Shown here: piece by piece, positions 28,148-34,856 of the stretch
Layout: each line of letters begins with the position of its first letter
Position numbering within the stretch: position 1 is the stretch's first letter
DNA from: Chitinophaga sp. CB10
Lineage (GTDB): Bacteria; Bacteroidota; Bacteroidia; Chitinophagales; Chitinophagaceae
Assembly: GCA_001870995.2 (NCBI GenBank)
Contig: MLAV02000012.1
Span: 124,001-188,000 of the forward strand
DNA length: 64,000 nt
Direction: 5' to 3'
Translations under genes and position numbers: made by a program
Notes under the pieces: model-generated
Databases searched by the model: none
Seen by the model: the letters and a program-made list of their open reading frames with translations, nothing else
Told to the model about the DNA's origin: nothing

Positions 28148-28239
28148 AACGACTGTTTATTTACGATGGATAATATGATGTGGCAGCGTCTGCCGACCGG
28201 TATTTTGGTTGCGCATCATGTTATAAATAAACAGTCGTT
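28148..28239 (-). promoter_or_regulatory. Structured 5' leader abutting the SusC start codon
   Basis: A perfect 16-bp inverted repeat (28148-28163 with 28224-28239; AACGACTGTTTATTTA on the plus strand) encloses two smaller stems in nested order: ATGATG/CATCAT and GGCAG/CTGCC. The inner edge of the outer stem touches the ATG at 28147, so the initiation region would be paired. A 20-codon frame (ATG 28219 to TAA 28157) runs through the loop and ends inside the right arm; reading it would open the stem. Function is inference. Confidence 0.65.
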
Positions 28240-28257
28240 TGCCGGAATTTGTTACGT

Positions 28258-28286
28258 CAAAGGTTGCTTAGATACGATTTAGACAA
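28258..28286 (-). promoter_or_regulatory. Putative promoter of the beta-glucan locus
   Basis: On the minus strand TTG (28286-28284) is followed after 18 bp by AACCTTTG (28265-28258), one mismatch from TAnnTTTG. Transcription would begin near 28251, just ahead of the nested leader stems. Confidence 0.4.
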
Positions 28287-28290
28287 TTAG

Positions 28291-28307
28291 TTGTACGAAA
28301 ACTACAA
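28291..28307. promoter_or_regulatory. Palindrome upstream of the beta-glucan promoter
   Basis: TTGTA and TACAA are separated by 7 bp, immediately upstream of the predicted -33 element. The position suits an activator site. The half-sites resemble those of the GntR operator at 20531, but the spacing differs. Confidence 0.35.
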
Positions 28308-28331
28308 GCGCGTATATCCGTTAGCGTTAGG

Positions 28332-28838
28332 TTATTTACCAGCGCCATCTTCATATACAGGGCCGTACATACCTGGTACTTTATTGCCGGTAGCGCGCAG
28401 GTACACGATCATTTCGCCGCGGTGGTGGTAGATGTGGTTAAACAGGAAGCCGCGCGCTACTACGGCGCGGGTCATGGGCCCGAGTATGGTGCGGTCGCCC
28501 ACTTTCATGGTCCATTCCCTGTCCAGGCTTTCTTCCGTGGAGGCCTGCAAGGCTGCCCTCGCTTTTGCTACATTTTTTTCGAAGAGGTCCAGCGTAGCGG
28601 CGATATCCTCTGCGCTGCCGCGTTCCAGCTTGTCCGTAGCCATGTCGTACACATCCTGGGTGAGTGTGCCTGCGTACCAGTGGTAAATGGTAGCGATGTG
28701 TTGGGCGAGCTGGCCCATGGTCCAGGAATTGGGGGCTGGCTTGTAGGAAAGGTCCTTAGCGGGTATGGCCTGTAAGAGTTTGCGGGTATTGTGTACTTCA
28801 TGTTCGAACTCGATGAGCAAGGCTTGTAAAAGGGTCAT
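28332..28838 (-). CDS. DinB-family protein
   Basis: A 168-residue four-helix-bundle protein of the DinB/YfiT-like superfamily. The three metal-site histidines are visible in LAQHIATIYHW, FNHIYHHRGEM and nearby, with the family's typical PAPNSWTMGQLAQHI start. Many members are metal-dependent thiol transferases or of unknown role. It is divergent from the SusC promoter region only by orientation of the gap (same strand, 184 bp upstream) and is probably a separate unit. A second DinB protein occurs at 38.8 kb but shares only family-level similarity. Confidence 0.85.
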   Translation of the reverse strand: MTLLQALLIEFEHEVHNTRKLLQAIPAKDLSYKPAPNSWTMGQLAQHIATIYHWYAGTLTQDVYDMATDKLERGSAEDIAATLDLFEKNVAKARAALQASTEESLDREWTMKVGDRTILGPMTRAVVARGFLFNHIYHHRGEMIVYLRATGNKVPGMYGPVYEDGAGK

Positions 28839-29343
28839 GGTTTCAATTTTTTCTTTCGAAGTTAAGTTTTTGTGGGGAGAATAAAATGCCGCGCTGCCGG
28901 GAGGTCCCGTCTGTGAATAGTTCTAACGGCAGGAGTATGCCGGGGGCAGCGGGGGTGGTGGTATGGCGGTACGTCTTCCGGACGTTTGCTGCGTTGCGGG
29001 AGGCATGCGTGCCGGCGGCGTTGCTGTTGGGGTTTTCATAGCGTGCGTGAAGGATAACTACCAGCCAGCAGCTTTTACTGCAAAGAGCAATAGCGGCATG
29101 GCGGCAGGTTTTCATAGCATGCCTAAAGCATAACTACCAACCAGCAGCTTTTACTGCAAGGAGCAATAGCGGCATGGCAGCGCCCTGCGCAGCTTTTCAT
29201 AGCATTACCCGAAGGATGACTGCCAGCCAGCAGCCTTGCCTGCAATGGCAGGTTGCGTTGTACCTCCTCTCCCCGGACGTTGACTTTACAGCCCCGCGCA
29301 AATAAATCTCCCTCCCCCAAAAAATAAATTTGCGCAAGCAAAT
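28839..29343. other. 505-bp intergenic region with degenerate repeats
   Basis: Lies between divergent genes (DinB and ArsR). It contains the 76-bp repeat array at 29031-29250 and short promoter-proximal sequence. The minus-strand frames across it encode repeated cysteine- and tryptophan-containing peptides that merely translate the repeat; no gene is supported. Confidence 0.65.
29031..29250. repeat. Two to three imperfect tandem repeats of about 76 bp
   Basis: Units start at 29031 and 29107 (76 bp apart) with GGTTTTCATAGC; a third, more diverged and partly truncated, starts at 29192. Shared blocks include CAGCAGCTTTTACTGCAA and GAGCAATAGCGGCATGGC. Each unit holds a small hairpin (GCAG / CTGC). 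It looks like a locally amplified dispersed intergenic repeat. Confidence 0.75.
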
Positions 29344-29365
29344 ACTTGCATATATATTTGCAAGT
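29344..29365. promoter_or_regulatory. ArsR-type operator
   Basis: ACTTGCA and TGCAAGT are separated by 8 AT-only bases, 15 bp before the ArsR start. A third copy of the half-site-like GATTGCAT follows. The palindrome suggests autorepression of the ArsR/SRPBCC pair. Confidence 0.6.
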
Positions 29366-29380
29366 AAATGATTGCATATT

Positions 29381-29734
29381 ATGGAAGCAAGAAGAGATGT
29401 ATTCCAGGCGATAGCCGATCCGACCAGGCGGGCAATAATTGGGATGATAGCGGAGCAACCGGTGAACGTCAATACCATAGCGGAACAATTTGACGTGAGC
29501 CGGCAGGCAATTTCGTTGCACCTGAAGATACTGACGGAATGCGGCCTGGTGAACGTGCAGCAGCAAGGCCGCGAACGCTTGTGTGAAGCGCGGTTGGAAA
29601 AGCTCAATGAAGTACATGAATGGGTGCAACAGTACCACCATTTATGGACGAGCCGCCTCAGCGCCCTCAAGAATTTCCTTGAAGAAGAAGCGGGAAAGTC
29701 GCCCAAAAAGAAATCTAAAAAATCTAAAAAGTAA
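29381..29734 (+). CDS. ArsR-family transcriptional regulator
   Basis: Start chosen at ATG 29381 (MEARRDVFQAIADPTRRAII); an upstream TTG is possible but unneeded. The 117-residue winged-helix protein has DPTRRAIIGMIAEQP, recognition region FDVSRQAISLHLKILTECGLV and a lysine-rich tail (KSPKKKSKKSKK). No metal-binding cysteine pair of classical metalloregulators is present. It belongs to the SdpR-like group that is regularly paired with SRPBCC proteins, as here (3 bp from the next gene). The upstream palindrome suggests autoregulation. Confidence 0.88.
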   Translation: MEARRDVFQAIADPTRRAIIGMIAEQPVNVNTIAEQFDVSRQAISLHLKILTECGLVNVQQQGRERLCEARLEKLNEVHEWVQQYHHLWTSRLSALKNFLEEEAGKSPKKKSKKSKK

Positions 29735-29737
29735 CAT

Positions 29738-30220
29738 ATGGAAAATTCAGTTCAAACCAATGAGGTATTCATTGAAGAGACCTTCAAGGCCAGTATTGAC
29801 CGCGTTTTCAGGGCATGGACCGATCCGCAGCAACTGATGAAATGGTATGCGCCGGAAGGCTGCACTATCCGGTTTAAACAGCTGGACATCCACACCGGCG
29901 GCAAGTTTCATTCCTGCATTACGCACCCTACGCATGGGGATTGCTGGTGCATCGGGGAATACCTGGAAATTGTGCCGAACCGGAAAATCGTTTTCACAAT
30001 GATCAATGCCGATGAAAACGGGCAGCCGGTGAATCCTGCGGACATTGGCATGGACGCTGACTGGCCGGGCGAAACCGTTGTTACGGTGACTTTCGCAGAA
30101 GAGAAAGGCGGTACCAAATTACAATTGCGCCAGACGGTTTCGCAGGCGCTTGCTACGAAGACCGGCGCTTACCCAAGCTGGCTGCAGATGTTGGGTAAGA
30201 TGAAGGCGATGGTGGAATAA
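29738..30220 (+). CDS. SRPBCC (AHSA1-like) domain protein
   Basis: A 160-residue START-like fold protein: IEETFKASIDRVFRAWTDPQQLMKWY at the start, GEYLEIVPNRKIVFT in the middle and ETVVTVTFAEEKGGTKLQLRQ near the end, as in Activator-of-Hsp90-ATPase-homologue-1 family proteins. Such proteins bind hydrophobic ligands; no enzymatic role can be read. Immediately follows the ArsR gene, with which it forms a common two-gene unit. Confidence 0.88.
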   Translation: MENSVQTNEVFIEETFKASIDRVFRAWTDPQQLMKWYAPEGCTIRFKQLDIHTGGKFHSCITHPTHGDCWCIGEYLEIVPNRKIVFTMINADENGQPVNPADIGMDADWPGETVVTVTFAEEKGGTKLQLRQTVSQALATKTGAYPSWLQMLGKMKAMVE

Positions 30221-30474
30221 GGTTGTTTTATTTTGTTTGTTGACCGGCGGATGTTATTGACCGTCCTGGCTTGCTGGCGTTGGATTGTATTACAGCAGCG
30301 GAACGGGCGGTTTATAACATCCAAAGGTTTTTTTATCATGTGGTGGAATGGGCGTATGGTTACTGGTAATAAATGGTATATTTGTCATCGTGTATTTTGA
30401 AACAGTTATTAAAGCATTATATGTTGACTGAGCTATTGGAGGAGGGCGTAACATATGCTGCAACTTCAAGCCCC

Positions 30475-31668
30475 TCACCCTTCGCCATACAGCAAATACG
30501 GCGCTACCCGCGCCTGCCAATCGCCCGCCGCCGTACACGCCTCCACGCTCCCATTGCCTGCAATCAGCGCTTCCGCTCCGCTCAATCCCGTCAGTAAATC
30601 CAGGTGCCTGGTACCCTGCCGGTTAACGTAGGTAGGATATGCCGCCCATTCAAATTTACCTGGATGTAACCGCTGTATCAACCGGATCAGCTGCCAGCCA
30701 TAGCTTACGGGCCTGAACGCCGTGCGGTCCATCACATGGAACATCACGCCGTTACAGTCCTGCCCGGCATACTTTCCTTCTGTAGGTTTAAACGTAACCG
30801 GCCGCGCCACTACCCCGTGCTGCTGCATTTCATTCAGCTGCCGCGCTGTACGGATATGATCCATCCAGGGCGCGCCGGCTATACGAAAAGGCGTGGCTGT
30901 CCCCCTTCCCTCGCTGACATTGGTAGCTTCCAGCAGCCCTAACCCCGGATACAGCAACGCCGCTTCAAAACAGGGAATAGCCGGCGAGGTAGGCACAAAG
31001 GAAACATTCCATTCCGGGTAGAAGAGCGGGCGCGCCCATCCTTCGCAGGCAATTACCTCCATCGTAAAATCGTATGCCCGTTCCCGTAGTATGGGACTGC
31101 TGCTTCCGGATTTAAAGTAACGCGCCAGTTCCCCTAACGTGCAACTATGCCGCACGGGCATCTCCCATCTCCCTATAAAACTACTGTTATGTAATTCATC
31201 CAACAACGGCCCCTCCGCCAGGTCGAGCCTGCCGGATAAGGGATTTGGCCGGTCGGCAATGACCATGCGCTTGCCTTGCTGCGCGCAGGCTTCCATCACG
31301 TGCGTCATCGTCCAGAGGTAGGTGTAGAACCGGCAGCCGATGTCCGGAATATCGAACAACACCACATCAATGTCAGCAAGGTTCTGCGCATCCGGCGCCA
31401 GCCTGGCCCCGTACAAGCTGGTAACTGGCAGTCGCGTCAGGACGTCCACGGTATCCAGCATCTCCGTGCCATCCACGCCGGTGGTATCCAGCCCATGCTC
31501 CGGCGAAAACAGGCGCACCACCCGGAAGCCGGCATCGAGTAAGGCCTGGCGCACTGGCACAAAATTTTTCGTACAGGCGGCATGGTTAGTCACCAGGCCA
31601 ATCCGGGCCTGTTTCCATGCTGGAGGATGGGCCAATAAAACATCAATACCACAAAGGACCTGCTGCAT
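30475..31668 (-). CDS. namZ: Exo-beta-N-acetylmuramidase-type protein (GH171, DUF1343)
   Basis: GH171 enzymes remove MurNAc from the non-reducing ends of peptidoglycan fragments. The 397-residue protein (start ATG 31668) shows the family blocks GIDVLLAHPPAW, RIGLVTNHAACT, RLFSPEHGLDTTG, DVVLFDIPDIGCRFYTYLWTM, VIADRPNPLSG, RHSCTLGELARYF and YPGLGLLEATNVSEGRGTATPF. No signal peptide is seen with this start or with the in-frame ATG ten codons upstream, whereas many family members are exported; a cytoplasmic recycling role is possible. It lies convergent to the SRPBCC gene and 99 bp after the GH71/99-like gene with a terminator between. Confidence 0.88.
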   Translation of the reverse strand: MQQVLCGIDVLLAHPPAWKQARIGLVTNHAACTKNFVPVRQALLDAGFRVVRLFSPEHGLDTTGVDGTEMLDTVDVLTRLPVTSLYGARLAPDAQNLADIDVVLFDIPDIGCRFYTYLWTMTHVMEACAQQGKRMVIADRPNPLSGRLDLAEGPLLDELHNSSFIGRWEMPVRHSCTLGELARYFKSGSSSPILRERAYDFTMEVIACEGWARPLFYPEWNVSFVPTSPAIPCFEAALLYPGLGLLEATNVSEGRGTATPFRIAGAPWMDHIRTARQLNEMQQHGVVARPVTFKPTEGKYAGQDCNGVMFHVMDRTAFRPVSYGWQLIRLIQRLHPGKFEWAAYPTYVNRQGTRHLDLLTGLSGAEALIAGNGSVEACTAAGDWQARVAPYLLYGEG

Positions 31669-31717
31669 GCGGGAATATTTTTTTTTACAATTTACCAATT
31701 CCGGCGCAGTACATAAA

Positions 31718-31749
31718 AAAACAGCGGAACGAAGCCGCCCCGCTGTTTT
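31718..31749 (-). terminator. Intrinsic terminator after the GH71/99-like gene
   Basis: AAAACAGCGG and CCGCTGTTTT form a 10-bp stem around 12 bases; on the minus strand it is followed by T. It separates this gene from namZ, whose promoter must lie in the remaining 50 bp. Confidence 0.85.
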
Positions 31750-31767
31750 GTCACCTCCGGGGAGGTA

Positions 31768-33441
31768 TTATTGGTTAACCTTGAACTTTTCAGTGGTGCC
31801 TTTCGTCGTGCGGGTGCAGGTCATCGGCTGGACGCCGCCTTCGCTGCTCACATAAGCGCCGTTGCTGCCGCGGAGGGAAATAGTACCGTCCCCGTTATCG
31901 ATCCAGTCAAACTGCTCCCAGGGTCCAATGGCTGTGCGGTTACAGTTCATCGCCTGCGTGCCGTTCTCGGAACATACGTAGTAGCCGCTGTTTTGAAGCA
32001 CCACCTTATTAGCGCCGGTACCTGGATTGATGACGGTAAACTGCTCCCAGCCCTGCGCTGCCGTGCGGTTGGCATTCATGGCCTGTTGCCCGTTTTCGCT
32101 GCATACATAAAGGTTGTTGGAGCTTTTCAGCGTGATCACGCTGCCATAAGGCGGCGTCACGGGGTTACCGCCACCGGGGATGGGCTGCGTAGGGCGTGTA
32201 GCCGTTAACGGTAGTTGCCCTTTCAGCATCCTGCCGCCATCGCCGGTGAGGCGGAGGTAGTAATCGGCGGAGCAAGCCACCCCGTCTTCATCCAGCGTAA
32301 CGAAGCCGGAACCGGCAGGGATGAAGGAAGCATTTTCCGCCGTCTTCGCAATCTGGTTGCCTTCATTGTACTCGTCAAACATGGAAATATAAATTCCCTG
32401 CGCGCCTAAACGCACCATGTTATAAAACTGTCGCCACATGAAGTCGCCATGAGCCCGCTGGTGCTCCTGCAGGTCCCCCGGCAGCACGCAGGGTTGATAG
32501 TCGATACCATTATTGTTGCAATACGCCTGGTCCGGCGTTTGTACGTTGGCGTAGAAATTATCCACGTCGCTGATATTGCCGATGCGCCCGATCATCCAGG
32601 GCGACAACATATTGAACGCGCTGTAAGTGGCCAGGAATCCGGGGCGGGAGTCGCTCACCTGCTCGCGCCAGTGCGTGGGCACGCCGCCAATCACGTAGCA
32701 GCCCTGACTTTTGAACCAGTTGATCACGTCCAGGCAAACGGCAGCGGACCATGGATGGTTGTCGTCATTGAAGCCGAAGCCCCAAATGCACACCACCGGC
32801 TTGCCGTTTTGTTTGGCGTATGCGGAAGAAGCCGTGTAGGCGGACATCTTATTCGTCCAGTCCGCCTTGATTTCGCCTTGCATATTCGTCCACCCGCTTA
32901 CGTCGTACATGATGTAAAACTTGCGTCCATACGTTTCCGCAGCAGTGCGCACTTTGGCGGTGATGGCGTCCCGCACGGGGCCTTCGATGCCGTTGGGGTT
33001 AAATCGCTGCAGGGCCGCGCAGTCGATACCGTTCTGCTGCATCCAGCTGAAATGCGTGTTGACCGTTTGATCCGTGAAAGAGGAGAACAGGCGCGCCTGC
33101 GAACCATTGTTGAGGTTGGGCCAGGCGGTTGCAAAGGTGGTGGTATAATCGCGCACATCCGGCCAGGACTTGATCCCGTTATTACTCGCGGAGGGCGAGG
33201 CGCTCCAGTTTTGCGTCCAGTGCCACCAGGCGTTAATCGGGGAACCGTCGCCGGTAGCGGCGAACCAGCCCTGGTAGCCGACGGTAATTTTGCCGACCAC
33301 ATCGCCCACCGGTGATCCAAAGGCCGCTACTGCGCTTTTGGGGTTACCGGAAAGGCCTTGCAGGTTAGCGCGCTCATTTTTGCTGCAGCCGGAAAGAAGA
33401 AACAAAAGGGTTACGAATAGCAGTTGAAGCTTGCGTATCAT
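31768..33441 (-). CDS. GH71/99-like lipoprotein with C-terminal beta-trefoil
   Basis: A 557-residue surface or periplasmic lipoprotein (LLFLLSGC, lipid cysteine at 19). Residues about 45-410 resemble the GH71/GH99-like barrel: VGYQGWFAATGDGSPINAWWHW, FSWMQQNGIDCAALQRF, FYIMYDVSGW, CYVIGGVPTHWRE, and GIYISMFDEYNEGNQIAKTAE with candidate acidic catalytic residues. The last 120 residues form three fascin-like repeats (NNLYVCSENGQQAMNANR, GYYVCSENGTQAMNCNR, GAYVSSEGGVQPMTCTR), a probable glycan-binding trefoil. Members of these families act on alpha-mannan or alpha-1,3-glucan, but the substrate here is not determined. It stands alone, with its own terminator. Confidence 0.78.
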   Translation of the reverse strand: MIRKLQLLFVTLLFLLSGCSKNERANLQGLSGNPKSAVAAFGSPVGDVVGKITVGYQGWFAATGDGSPINAWWHWTQNWSASPSASNNGIKSWPDVRDYTTTFATAWPNLNNGSQARLFSSFTDQTVNTHFSWMQQNGIDCAALQRFNPNGIEGPVRDAITAKVRTAAETYGRKFYIMYDVSGWTNMQGEIKADWTNKMSAYTASSAYAKQNGKPVVCIWGFGFNDDNHPWSAAVCLDVINWFKSQGCYVIGGVPTHWREQVSDSRPGFLATYSAFNMLSPWMIGRIGNISDVDNFYANVQTPDQAYCNNNGIDYQPCVLPGDLQEHQRAHGDFMWRQFYNMVRLGAQGIYISMFDEYNEGNQIAKTAENASFIPAGSGFVTLDEDGVACSADYYLRLTGDGGRMLKGQLPLTATRPTQPIPGGGNPVTPPYGSVITLKSSNNLYVCSENGQQAMNANRTAAQGWEQFTVINPGTGANKVVLQNSGYYVCSENGTQAMNCNRTAIGPWEQFDWIDNGDGTISLRGSNGAYVSSEGGVQPMTCTRTTKGTTEKFKVNQ

Positions 33442-33697
33442 GTTGTGGAATTAAAAAATGAATAAATACAAAAACACCGTGGAGGTGACGGTTAACACTC
33501 AGAAACAGACAAGTGGGATGTGCTGCAGATGGTTCTTCATGGAATTGATAAGTTTAAATTAAGATTTATTTTTTAAAATATTTTCAAAAAATTTTAGGGG
33601 GAAGATTTACTGCATCGGCAGGAGTATTGCTCCGTTCAGGGGAAATTGGTAATTTCAGGCAGGGCCATGGGTCCGGTATCGCAAAAAGCAGCAAACT

Positions 33698-34087
33698 ATG
33701 GTTAAAATTCAGGCGCCCGCAGACTGCGGGAATGCGCCCAAGAAACTATTCGTTAAAGATTTTATTGTGGCAATGGTAAGCAATGATGAGGACTTCCTTA
33801 GCCGTAACATCACGGACGATGTGGAATGGCAGCTGATCGGCGGCAAGCAGCTCGCCGGCAGGGATGCCGTGCTGAAAGGTATCCGGCAGCTCCGCGGCGC
33901 CGGTATAACGGGGCTGACTATACGCACTATTGTCACCCACGGCTACGATGGCGTTGCCGAAGGCGTGCTGGAATATAAGAATGGCAAACAGGCCGCGTTT
34001 TGTGATGTATTCCGTTTTAAGTCCTCCACGAATAACGCGCCGGTGAAAGGTATTCATACTTACGCGATTAACCTGGCTGCAAATTAG
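33698..34087 (+). CDS. NTF2-like (SnoaL-type) domain protein
   Basis: A 129-residue cone-shaped alpha+beta protein: FVKDFIVAMVSNDEDFLSRNITDDVEWQLIGGKQLAGRDAVLKGI is the typical SnoaL/limonene-epoxide-hydrolase-like opening, followed by beta strands ending in FRFKSSTNNAPVKGIHTYAI. No catalytic set could be identified with confidence, so the function is open. No signal peptide. The 256-bp gap to its left holds AT-rich sequence with no recognised element beyond presumed divergent promoters. Confidence 0.75.
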   Translation: MVKIQAPADCGNAPKKLFVKDFIVAMVSNDEDFLSRNITDDVEWQLIGGKQLAGRDAVLKGIRQLRGAGITGLTIRTIVTHGYDGVAEGVLEYKNGKQAAFCDVFRFKSSTNNAPVKGIHTYAINLAAN

Positions 34088-34255
34088 CCGGCAGGCCGTA
34101 AGATCATTAAGCCCTCCGCTGATGAATAGTACCTCCTCACGCACCCGCCCCGGCCGTGTGGAACGCCGGGTAAGATTTAATTTAGCTATGATTAATAGCC
34201 GGTAATTGTTATATTTGAGCACTGTACTAAAAAAGCATCTCAACCCGATTACCTT

Positions 34256-34792
34256 ATGAGAAAAACACTCACGCAAATTTTTATCGTCCTCCTCGCCATT
34301 GTTTGTACTTACGTCGTTGTTCGTTACATGAAAATATATTCGTTTGCTTTTGCGTGGGTGCTCAACTTTTCGCTGATGATCTTTGCGCTTTACTTCATGG
34401 AAACCCTTACTACGCCGCTAACTGCTGCTTATTATGACCCTAAGAAATGGGAACGTGGCGGCAGGATCTATGAGCTGCTGGGCATCAATGCCTTCCGGAA
34501 ATTGCTGGTAATAATTGGTTGGGAAAAAGTGATCAGGAAATCCAATCCGCTGACAAAGAATACAGATGCATTGTCGCATCTTTACAACCAGACGAAGAAA
34601 AACGAACTGAGCCACCTGGTGATTTTCTTTATCGTGCTGGGGTTTAATATTTATGTAGCGGTGGAATATGGCATGGCTAAAGCATGGGCGTTGCTGGTGC
34701 TGAATTTATTATTGCATGTATATCCTATTTTCCTGCAAAGATATAACCGGCCGAGGTTTCAGCGGGCGCTGGCGTTGAGCAGGCGGAGGTAA
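34256..34792 (+). CDS. Membrane protein, possible CrtO-like glycosyl-diaponeurosporenoate acyltransferase
   Basis: A 178-residue protein with four hydrophobic segments (about 7-25, 28-50, 120-140, 145-165). Between them lie WERGGRIYELLGINAFRKLLVIIGWEKVIRK and HLYNQTKKNELSHLVIFF, a layout like that of the small membrane acyltransferases related to CrtO, with a conserved-looking E(x)SH. The similarity is by eye only. It is a single gene followed by a terminator, with no carotenoid genes nearby, which weakens a pigment role. Confidence 0.6.
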   Translation: MRKTLTQIFIVLLAIVCTYVVVRYMKIYSFAFAWVLNFSLMIFALYFMETLTTPLTAAYYDPKKWERGGRIYELLGINAFRKLLVIIGWEKVIRKSNPLTKNTDALSHLYNQTKKNELSHLVIFFIVLGFNIYVAVEYGMAKAWALLVLNLLLHVYPIFLQRYNRPRFQRALALSRRR

Positions 34793-34821
34793 GAAAATAT
34801 CTTTTCCTGGTAGATAGGAAA

Positions 34822-34851
34822 AGGGCTTCAAACCTTACGATTTGAAGCCCT
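34822..34851 (-). terminator. Intrinsic terminator between convergent genes
   Basis: AGGGCTTCAAA and TTTGAAGCCCT form a perfect 11-bp stem with an 8-base loop. On the minus strand it is followed by TTTTCC, so it mainly serves the GH74-like gene, and it may also stop the membrane-protein gene. Confidence 0.8.
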
Positions 34852-34856
34852 GATCA

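Noticed and set aside
29031..29250. Minus-strand small proteins with repeated Ser-Cys-Trp-Leu-Val-Val segments
   Set aside because: The repetition follows the DNA repeat, including in other frames, and the frames lack conserved features.
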